In this document: in pieces, positions 34,503 through 41,106 of the stretch
Layout: the number at the start of each line of letters is the position of its first letter
Numbering within the stretch: position 1 is the first letter of the stretch
Assembly: GCA_947495695.1 (NCBI GenBank)
Contig: CANLZP010000003.1
Location: 310,001-374,000 of the forward strand
Source: an uncultured Erythrobacter sp.
Lineage (GTDB): Bacteria > Pseudomonadota > Alphaproteobacteria > Sphingomonadales > Sphingomonadaceae
Direction: 5' to 3'
Length of the DNA stretch: 64,000 nt
Notes under the pieces: generated by a model
The model's database searches: none
Seen by the model: only the letters and a program-made list of their open reading frames with translations
What the model was told of the DNA's origin: nothing
Program-made: the position numbers and the translations under genes

Positions 34503-37181
34503 TCAGAACTCGGCAGATATGCTTAGCGAGAAGCTTGTCCCGACATCAAAGGTGTTAATTTCAATGCGATTCTCGCCCACTTCCTGAAACTCGAAATTGT
34601 CGCGACCAAGAATGTTGCGCGCTTCAAATTTGAGTTCGAGCGGCACTTTGAATAGCGAAAGCTCTTGGCGGGCTACGAAGTCGAGCGTGAGCCCTGGATC
34701 TTCAACGATGTCCGGCAGGCCTGCGGTACCGCGCCGAGTAACGCGCTCGCTGGCGAAGTTCACCAGAAACGTAAACTGCTGCAGCTTGTCCTGATCCTCG
34801 AACCCCAGCTGCACGTTAAGCAGATGGTCTGATTGTCCCGAAAGCGGATCACCGTCATTGAAGAACAGCTCTGCATTGCTGGCAATCGCACCAACACCGG
34901 CGGTGAATATTTGAGTTGTATCGTCAGGACCGACCTTCAATTCAGATTGGGTGAAGGTATAATTCGAGACGAAAATCAACTGCTTGCTTTCGAGCCAGCC
35001 GGTTGCCCCCCAGTCAAACAGGGGCCTCGTCCACTGAAATTCCAGCTCGCTACCAAACAGCTCGGCTGTCGGAGCGTTGGCGAAACGAGTGGTGAAGCTG
35101 GTATCCGCACCGATCGAGACATAGGGCTCGATCGGATTGTCAATTTCCTTGTAGAAGCCAGCCAGTGACACCCGGTTGCCTCGGCCAAAGTAATATTCAG
35201 CACGAATCTCTGCATTGATCAGTTCAGAATCTTGCAGCGCAGGGTTACCGATAAATTGGCGCTGATTATCTGGGTCGGTGAATGGCTGGAATATCAATTC
35301 GCGAAACTGAGGCCGCGCAATCGTCTGTGAAGCACTGGCACGAAACTGCAGAGAATCGTTAACCTCCCACGTCACCGTTGCTCCTGGCAAAAAGTAATCG
35401 TTCTCGATCAGAGTGCTGGCAAGCGACACAAACGGATTGTCGAACCGCTGAACGGTTGAAACAACTTGCGTCGCGTCTTCGTAACGGACACCGACATCGA
35501 AATTCAGCCCGAAAGCGGGTGAGATATTGAATTTGGCGTAACCAGCTTGGATTTCCAGCCCGGCTTCAAAGGCAGGGTCGGTCTGGGTCGGCTCGCTCAG
35601 TCCAATATCGTAAAAATCGATTACCGCATCGCCCAACAGCAAGTCTGGGCGAAGCGCGCCAACACCGGGCGGAATATTGTCACCGTCGATCAAGAACAGA
35701 CGCCGCTCAGAAAAGCGGTCTGTATCAGTATAGGCATAGCCCACCGTTGCGGAGAGCCAATCGGCCAGCGGATAGCTGAGATCGATGCCGCCATAGTAGA
35801 GATCTTCGGTCAACTGAGAGAATGCAACCGAGGCGCTGCCTCGCTGGCGATCAAGTACGTTGATAAAAATATCGCCCGTATCCTGGTTCGCCTGATTGGT
35901 GCGAACATAGACGAATTCATATTCGTACGGCGCTTCACGCTGGGTTTGGGCATATCCGCCTCGAACATCGATGGACAGCTCGCCGAACTCCATTTCCGCA
36001 ACGAGCTGGGTGTCGAAGAGCTGGCGTTCGTACCAAGCAGTGTTCTGAGTGACCAAGCTGTCTTCATCGAGCAGCAGCTCAGAGAAACCCAATCCGGTCT
36101 GTTTCAAAGTGTCTCGAATGAACAAATTTGTGAAGCGGAACTGATGATCACCAATCTCCAAACCGAAACCGAGCATGGCGTTGGCCAAAATCCGATTGTC
36201 GGTAACAAAGTTTTGCGAATCCCGATCGAGCTGAAGGTCTGCACTGAAAGGATTTTGGGAGGTGACAACTTTGGTCTGCAGCTTGTTGCTCAATGACACC
36301 GTTCCGATGATGCCGAAGCGACCATCAGAGCCAAAATCGAATGCAGTACCGCCTGTGATACCGCCAGAGAAATTGGGACGCGTCTCGCCTACGGTTTGTA
36401 CCAAGACCAAATTCGGATCGCCGAATTGCTGAACGATGCTGCCTTGTTCGTCGACCGAGAGATCGCCAATACGCAAGCCACTATCAAAGAAGGATTGCAA
36501 GGCGGGTGGGGCATCTCGGGTCCCGTCATCGAAACCAGACCAATCGGTGTCGGAACCAAAATGGTCGAGCCCATTGCTAAAGGTTGTTTCCGTGTCTCCG
36601 CTAATGCCGAGACTTATCTTGAGAAAACTCTCATCCGGCACGGCCCGCGTGGTCAGATTGATCACGCCGCCGCCAAATTCTCCCGGGAAATTCGCTGAAT
36701 AGCTTTTCTGGACCAGCGAAGACGCGATAATATTGGTCGGAAATATGTCGAGTGGCACAACCCGGCTGAGTGGCTGGGGCGATGGAAGCGGCAATCCGTT
36801 CAGTAGTGCGAGTGAATATCGATCACCCAAACCACGAACAAAGACATTGCCGTTACCGACCACGGCAAGGCCAGCTGTGCGACCAAGTGCGCCGGCTATG
36901 TCGCCTTCACCAGTCCTCGCAATCTGCTCTTCTGAGAGGACAGAGATAACTTGGGCAGAGCTGCGGGTCACGTCCTGATTCCGTCTACCGGTAACGATGA
37001 TGCCGCCGCCTGGAATTGAAATCTCCGGGGCTTCGACTTCATCTGAGTCTGGATCCGCGTCGGGAGCTTGCTCAGTAGGTTGCGGCTCGGCTTCTTGGGT
37101 GTCCTGACCATAAGCCACGCTCGGAATTGTGAGGGCTGTGGTGAGCAGGAGCAGCCCCGCCAACTGCTTGCCAGTCTTCAT
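34503..37181 (-). CDS. TonB-dependent outer-membrane receptor, second of the island
   Basis: 892 residues from the ATG at 37181 (MKTGKQLAGLLLLTTALTI), favoured over 37199 because AAAGGG lies 9 bp upstream. The signal peptide ends near VAYGQ. A Glu/Asp/Pro-rich segment (about 25-55) may be a flexible periplasmic linker. The plug has GIIVTGRRNQDVTRSSAQVISVLSEEQIARTGEGDIAGAL and VRGLGDRYSLALLNGLPLPSP; the barrel ends FSLSISAEF. It follows a lipoprotein gene on the same strand (109-bp gap). The substrate is unknown; the island context suggests a phosphorus compound. Confidence 0.85.
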   Translation of the reverse strand: MKTGKQLAGLLLLTTALTIPSVAYGQDTQEAEPQPTEQAPDADPDSDEVEAPEISIPGGGIIVTGRRNQDVTRSSAQVISVLSEEQIARTGEGDIAGALGRTAGLAVVGNGNVFVRGLGDRYSLALLNGLPLPSPQPLSRVVPLDIFPTNIIASSLVQKSYSANFPGEFGGGVINLTTRAVPDESFLKISLGISGDTETTFSNGLDHFGSDTDWSGFDDGTRDAPPALQSFFDSGLRIGDLSVDEQGSIVQQFGDPNLVLVQTVGETRPNFSGGITGGTAFDFGSDGRFGIIGTVSLSNKLQTKVVTSQNPFSADLQLDRDSQNFVTDNRILANAMLGFGLEIGDHQFRFTNLFIRDTLKQTGLGFSELLLDEDSLVTQNTAWYERQLFDTQLVAEMEFGELSIDVRGGYAQTQREAPYEYEFVYVRTNQANQDTGDIFINVLDRQRGSASVAFSQLTEDLYYGGIDLSYPLADWLSATVGYAYTDTDRFSERRLFLIDGDNIPPGVGALRPDLLLGDAVIDFYDIGLSEPTQTDPAFEAGLEIQAGYAKFNISPAFGLNFDVGVRYEDATQVVSTVQRFDNPFVSLASTLIENDYFLPGATVTWEVNDSLQFRASASQTIARPQFRELIFQPFTDPDNQRQFIGNPALQDSELINAEIRAEYYFGRGNRVSLAGFYKEIDNPIEPYVSIGADTSFTTRFANAPTAELFGSELEFQWTRPLFDWGATGWLESKQLIFVSNYTFTQSELKVGPDDTTQIFTAGVGAIASNAELFFNDGDPLSGQSDHLLNVQLGFEDQDKLQQFTFLVNFASERVTRRGTAGLPDIVEDPGLTLDFVARQELSLFKVPLELKFEARNILGRDNFEFQEVGENRIEINTFDVGTSFSLSISAEF

Positions 37182-37220
37182 TGCGAAAGACCCTTTCATT
37201 GAGGTCTGGTAAAGTTCACA

Positions 37221-37277
37221 CGAGCGAGTGCTCGTCGATGCGATAAGAGGGGGAAGAAGGCGCGCTCCCACCCCCTC
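37221..37277 (-). promoter_or_regulatory. intercistronic hairpins between lipoprotein and TonB receptor
   Basis: Two inverted repeats lie in the 108-bp gap: CGAGC/GCTCG (37221-37225 and 37230-37234) and GAGGGGG/CCCCCTC (37247-37253 and 37271-37277). No T run follows either, so they are not clear terminators. They may stabilise the upstream transcript or reduce readthrough, giving different levels of lipoprotein and receptor. Confidence 0.4.
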
Positions 37278-37289
37278 TCGGTCTTCAGT

Positions 37290-38876
37290 TTAAGGCGCGT
37301 AGATCGGTAGCGAGGTGCAGTTCCCGCTATTGTTGCCAAAGCTGATCGTCGATGAATCGCAGGTCCAGCCATCAAAGCGGGTATCGGCAGCTTGAGCAGC
37401 ACCGACGAAACCGGCGTTATCGAAGAAGCTAGAGATGCTGGTCGGATCAAATGCGACCAGAGCATCTTCGTTCGCCCCGTTCTTATACGTCATGGTCAAT
37501 GTGTTTATCAGCGCGGTTGTGTTGTTAGTGCCGCTTTCGAAGATTGCTTGCGTTTGCGCTGCGGTGATCCCGCCGCTGCCATCGCGGAACGCAGTAGCGC
37601 AATCCAGAGCTACTGACTCAAACCGCGGTGGGCCAACATCATCGAGGCCCGCGTTCGCTGCACGAACTGTCTCGGGAAGGTCAATACGCAAGCAAGGTGT
37701 TCCATTTGACGAATTGTCGAAGACAATCGTGTTGAACAACGAGTAATCTGTGCCGCCGCGAATGCGGATCACTTGATCGTCATTCTTGCGCTGGATGAAT
37801 GTCGCGTTGGAAATCAGGGTGTTCTGACGCGGTGTATCATCAACGAGCGTATTGTTGCTGTCGGCTTCGATGATTGTATCGCCAATGTCGGCGCGCTGGA
37901 CCGCTACAACATATTGCAAAGTCGCTTTAACGCCGGTGTCTGTGTCGATCGAGTCGTCTTCCGCACCCACGACGACAAGGCCCTTGATGTTCACTGTACC
38001 GCCGAAGAATTCGACGCCATCGTCGGCGCTGTTGAACGACATGATGTTTTCAAAGGTCGTACCGGAACCAACACCGCCGGTAGTCAGAGCTTGCAGCTCG
38101 TCGCCATTCGCGAGCACGGTTCCCGAGTAGCGAAGTTGGACGTTGCGAACGCTGCCAGAGCCGTCGCTGTCATCGTTACCACCATAGCGTGGAGGGGTTG
38201 TTGTACCTTCGACTTCGCGTTCGCAGTCAACACTGCCTGGCGTCGCCGTGTTGGACAAACAGTCAGTGATCGGCGCACGGCCATTAATAATCAGGCCGCC
38301 CCAATCGCCAGATGAATTGTCCGTGTTCTCGCCACGGATATTCTGCTGGCTGGTGAAGATGATCGGTCGTGCGGTCGTTCCATTGGCTTGGATTTCATTG
38401 CCGCGATTGACGTTGAGATATGATGCGTCAAGGCCTGCCAATGTAACTCCCGGTTCAATGGTAAGGACGACATTAGTATCAGTGAGGCCGTCAGAATTGT
38501 CTGCCGCTGGCCCACCGTCAGAACCGACATCTACCTGTCCATCGATAAGATAAATTACCGCCGCATCAGCAGTCGTGAATTGAAGCTGCGACGAGCGATC
38601 AAACCGCGCAGGCAACTGGCATAGCCGGTACGAGCCGGTTGGTCCGCTGATGGTGCCGCGATCCGTCAAACCTTGCGGGTCGGCGATGAATGGGCAGTCA
38701 GCTGCAGCAGTGGCAGTTGTCGTCGGAGTGGGGGTTGGGGTCGGCGTTGGGGTCGGTGCAGGATTATTAATCGTAATGTTTCCACCGGTGCCGGGCGAAG
38801 AGATTTCGTCCGCCCCACAACCGGTAAGTATTGCAAGCCCACAAGTCAGAATAAGCGATTTTTTGATGTGTTTCAC
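37290..38876 (-). CDS. large surface lipoprotein, beta-helix-like, paired with TonB receptor
   Basis: 528 residues from a GTG at 38876, preceded by GAAGGA. Signal and lipobox: LILTCGLAILTGC (Cys about 17). A Pro-Thr repeat linker (about 35-52) leads to a long beta-rich region: TNVVLTIEPGVTLAGLDASYLNVNRGNEIQANGT, TTFENIMSFNSADDGVEFFGGTVNIKGLVVVGAEDDSIDTDTGVKATLQYVV, which suggests right-handed parallel beta-helix repeats with Asn/Asp ladders. It is the first gene of a two-gene operon with the following TonB receptor, as a SusD-like surface partner might be. I do not know its ligand. The Pho-like site upstream is consistent with phosphate control. Confidence 0.7.
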   Translation of the reverse strand: MKHIKKSLILTCGLAILTGCGADEISSPGTGGNITINNPAPTPTPTPTPTPTTTATAAADCPFIADPQGLTDRGTISGPTGSYRLCQLPARFDRSSQLQFTTADAAVIYLIDGQVDVGSDGGPAADNSDGLTDTNVVLTIEPGVTLAGLDASYLNVNRGNEIQANGTTARPIIFTSQQNIRGENTDNSSGDWGGLIINGRAPITDCLSNTATPGSVDCEREVEGTTTPPRYGGNDDSDGSGSVRNVQLRYSGTVLANGDELQALTTGGVGSGTTFENIMSFNSADDGVEFFGGTVNIKGLVVVGAEDDSIDTDTGVKATLQYVVAVQRADIGDTIIEADSNNTLVDDTPRQNTLISNATFIQRKNDDQVIRIRGGTDYSLFNTIVFDNSSNGTPCLRIDLPETVRAANAGLDDVGPPRFESVALDCATAFRDGSGGITAAQTQAIFESGTNNTTALINTLTMTYKNGANEDALVAFDPTSISSFFDNAGFVGAAQAADTRFDGWTCDSSTISFGNNSGNCTSLPIYAP

Positions 38877-38951
38877 AGCGAACAGTCCTTCAGATGCCCA
38901 GGAAGATTTTGTGCGCCGCGATGTGCGCTTCACGACCGCTAGGACCGATTC

Positions 38952-38969
38952 ATGACACTTTCTTGTCAG
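38952..38969 (-). promoter_or_regulatory. Pho-box-like site upstream of the lipoprotein/TonB operon
   Basis: On the reverse strand: CTGACAA, GAAA, GTGTCAT. The half-sites are 11 bp apart and match CTGTCAT at 5 and 6 of 7 positions (11 of 14). It is 76 bp before the GTG start of the lipoprotein, in the right orientation and at a usual distance for an activator. Confidence 0.55.
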
Positions 38970-39100
38970 AATCCGGTTTTGAGTGAACTTTGCCGAAGTA
39001 TGTTAAAATAAGACCGTTTTACGACACCATTGACATATTTTGGAGGTCGCTGGTAGACAATTGCTACTCTCTAAATGTGTTTAATATCAGATATTTAAGT

Positions 39101-39114
39101 CTGTAATATTACAG
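39101..39114. promoter_or_regulatory. A/T-rich palindrome in the divergent control region
   Basis: CTGTAATATTACAG is a perfect 14-bp inverted repeat, and AATATTACA recurs at 39124-39132, 19 bp after its first copy at 39105. It lies 78 bp before the TPR gene and in the 315-bp region shared with the divergent lipoprotein operon. It is a candidate operator for an unknown repressor. Confidence 0.4.
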
Positions 39115-39191
39115 ATCAGTGACAATATTACATTTTTGTTGCAGTTTGGAGCGGGCGTGGCCATTTTTGTTCCACAAGTGGGAGAGATAAC

Positions 39192-39560
39192 ATGATCAAG
39201 GTCGGATTCGCTTCGATTGCACTGATTTCAGCCGTGGCACCTTTGGCAGCGGCAAATGACAAAATCGGTTATGAGCCTTTGGTGGAGGGTCGGACCTTGG
39301 CAGCGATCGCGGAGATCGAATCCAACGATGCGCTGCAAACCGAAGATCCCGCGCGACTAATCAATCTTGGCATTGCTTACGCTCGCACCGGGAAGACTGC
39401 CCAAGCAAGGGCATTGTTTGAAGCGGCAATGCGAAGCGAAAATCGCCTTGGACTTGAAACCGCAAATGGCGAATGGAAAGATTCACGACATCTGGCCCGC
39501 CTTGCTTTGAAGATGCTCGACGATGGTCAATTTGCCAACGAACGCATGGCAGCCCGTTAG
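39192..39560 (+). CDS. small exported TPR-like protein
   Basis: 122 residues with a signal peptide (FASIALISAVAPLAAA). The mature part has one or two tetratricopeptide-like helices: LAAIAEIESNDALQTEDPARLINLGIAYARTGKTAQARALFEAAMRSEN, with the alternating small and aromatic residues of TPRs. It is periplasmic and may scaffold a partner protein. A GGGAGAG site precedes the ATG. Divergent from the lipoprotein/TonB operon; its role there is unknown. Confidence 0.65.
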   Translation: MIKVGFASIALISAVAPLAAANDKIGYEPLVEGRTLAAIAEIESNDALQTEDPARLINLGIAYARTGKTAQARALFEAAMRSENRLGLETANGEWKDSRHLARLALKMLDDGQFANERMAAR

Positions 39561-39690
39561 TCCAGCCCTCGGTCGCTGAAACCTGTAAACCAATGCTAGC
39601 GGCCGGTTGTCATTGCGATGGCGGCTCGCCCGGCTTATATTGCGGTCCACCTAAGGTGCGTTTCGCAGATGATTGGCTTGTTGCACCAGT

Positions 39691-39708
39691 CTGTCATTTA
39701 GCTGTCAT
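39691..39708 (+). promoter_or_regulatory. consensus Pho box upstream of the virB operon
   Basis: CTGTCATTTAGCTGTCAT: two perfect CTGTCAT half-sites separated by TTAG, an exact 11-bp phased Pho box, and the repeat continues as CTGTCATTTAA. The TPR gene ends upstream on the same strand and the next genes downstream are virB1 onward (39935), so the virB operon is the likely target. Phosphorylated PhoB normally binds here and replaces the -35 box. TAACCT lies at 39722-39727 as a possible weak -10. Confidence 0.75.
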
Positions 39709-39794
39709 TTAAGCAGCGCACTAACCTCGTATTCCCGAATCACATAGCTGGCTTTGATGCCAGAGCGGTTTTCGGAACCCTGCGAGGACAACCA

Positions 39795-39938
39795 ATGCTT
39801 GCTAATTCAATTAGCCATTCAGCCATAAATAATGAGCACACCGGGTTCGCTGACCTTCGGCTGAGCATAACTTACTCACCTTCGTGTCACATAGTTTCCG
39901 ATTGCGGCATCCTTCCGCCTCTGTGGAGAATGCAGTGA
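39795..39938 (+). CDS. possible 47-residue leader peptide coupled to virB1
   Basis: An ATG at 39795 with GAGGA six bases before it opens a 47-residue frame whose stop overlaps the virB1 start (GTGA). The protein (MLANSISHSAINNEHTGFAD and onward, ending RMQ) has no recognised domain or signal peptide. The ribosome binding site and overlap are the arguments; sequence conservation cannot be checked here. Translation could couple or tune virB1 expression below the Pho box. It may also be chance. Confidence 0.35.
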   Translation: MLANSISHSAINNEHTGFADLRLSITYSPSCHIVSDCGILPPLWRMQ

Positions 39939-40501
39939 TTCGTTCGCGTGCAATGCTGGTTTGTTTGATGGTCGGGACATCGTTATTGGCGTCTCCCGCA
40001 ACAGCGGACGTGTTGCAAATTGACGGCGAAGAGGCGCGCTGGGTGGCCGGTGGCCCGGTGGAATTTGCACACCAATCCAAAGTTCACTCACTCACCCAAA
40101 GCCGCGTTCCCGCGATTTACGCAGCGAAAGTGGACGAGCTTTCAGCGCGTTATGAGCTAAGCGTCGCATTGATCGAAGCGCTTGTTTGGCAGGAAAGCCG
40201 TTGGCGCGAACAAGCGGTCTCGCCAAAGGGTGCGCGCGGCCTGACCCAATTGATGCCCGCAACCGCGCGAGAATTGGGTGTCGACCCGGATGATCCGCTT
40301 GCCAATCTTGAAGGCGGGGCTCGGTATTTGCGCGCGCAGCTCGACCGGTTTGATGGCGATCTGGAGAAAGCGCTTGCTGCCTACAACGCAGGGCCTGGCA
40401 GGGTAGAGCGAGCCAACGGCATTCCGCGCATCCGCGAAACGCAAAATTACGTCGCGGCAATTATGACCCGCCTGTCGAATCATTCCCGGAGTAAAATGTA
40501 A
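39935..40501 (+). CDS. virB1: VirB1-type lytic transglycosylase
   Basis: 188 residues from a GTG at 39935 with GGAGAA upstream. The signal peptide (AMLVCLMVGTSLLASPATA) is followed by an SLT domain: IEALVWQESRWREQAVSPKGARGLTQLMPATARELGV, with the catalytic Glu in the ES motif, and ALAAYNAGPGRV. It opens peptidoglycan for assembly of the secretion channel. First clear gene of the T4SS operon; the next gene follows without a gap. Confidence 0.88.
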   Translation: MIRSRAMLVCLMVGTSLLASPATADVLQIDGEEARWVAGGPVEFAHQSKVHSLTQSRVPAIYAAKVDELSARYELSVALIEALVWQESRWREQAVSPKGARGLTQLMPATARELGVDPDDPLANLEGGARYLRAQLDRFDGDLEKALAAYNAGPGRVERANGIPRIRETQNYVAAIMTRLSNHSRSKM

Positions 40502-40798
40502 ATGTTGACCAAGTTCCGCCTGATGTTTGTAGCCCTTTTGGCGATGCCGTCGGCTGCGCTGGCGCAGCAAGCTGACCCTCAGGGCGCAGGCCCAATCGTG
40601 TCCGCTCTCGCTTGGCTGCAGGGCACTTTGCTCGGCACCGTTGCAACCACGATTGCGGTCATGGCGGTTGCAGCAATCGGGTTCATGATGCTGACCGGTC
40701 GGATGAACTGGCGCTTTGGTGCGACTGTGATCATTGGCGTATTCATCCTGTTTGGCGCGACGACGATCGTGGCCGGCATTCAGACGGCAGCGGCGTAG
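40502..40798 (+). CDS. virB2: VirB2-type pilin
   Basis: 98 residues. Signal peptide to AALAQQ, then two hydrophobic helices: ALAWLQGTLLGTVATTIAVMAVAAIGFMML and WRFGATVIIGVFILFGATTIVAGI, with the short polar loop TGRMNW between them. This is the VirB2/TrbC pilin layout (signal, two helices, small mature size). It is the major T-pilus subunit. The ATG directly follows the virB1 stop. Confidence 0.88.
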   Translation: MLTKFRLMFVALLAMPSAALAQQADPQGAGPIVSALAWLQGTLLGTVATTIAVMAVAAIGFMMLTGRMNWRFGATVIIGVFILFGATTIVAGIQTAAA

Positions 40799-40803
40799 CG
40801 AGG

Positions 40804-41088
40804 ATGAGCGATCTGGTTCGTCATCCCGTGCACAGAGCACTGACCCGCCCGCAGATGTTTGCCGGCGTGACGATGAATTTTTTCATCATCAATCTAATGG
40901 TGACGACCATTGCCTTCCTGATGTTCAAAAGCTTCTGGATAATTCCGGTGCCGATCATCGCTCATGCAATTGGCTATGTCGTTTCCTTGAGAGAGCCGCG
41001 CGTTTTTGACGTTTGGATCACCAAGGTTTCTTTGTGCCCCCGGGTCAAGAATTTCAAGCGATGGGGATGCAACAGCTATGCGCCTTAA
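40804..41088 (+). CDS. virB3: VirB3-type inner-membrane protein
   Basis: 94 residues. HPVHRALTRPQMFAGVTMNFFIINLMVTTIAFLMF gives the conserved arginine-rich start and first helix; a second hydrophobic helix is FWIIPVPIIAHAIGYVV, followed by LREPRVFDVW. This is the standard VirB3/TrbD pattern. It assembles with the VirB4 ATPase. It lies 5 bp after virB2 and 18 bp before virB4. Confidence 0.88.
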   Translation: MSDLVRHPVHRALTRPQMFAGVTMNFFIINLMVTTIAFLMFKSFWIIPVPIIAHAIGYVVSLREPRVFDVWITKVSLCPRVKNFKRWGCNSYAP

Positions 41089-41106
41089 AGCGAACGAGGC
41101 CAGGCC

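Noticed and set aside
38650..38955. Valine-glycine repeat frame on the forward strand
   Set aside because: It is the complement of the Pro-Thr spacer codons of the lipoprotein on the reverse strand.
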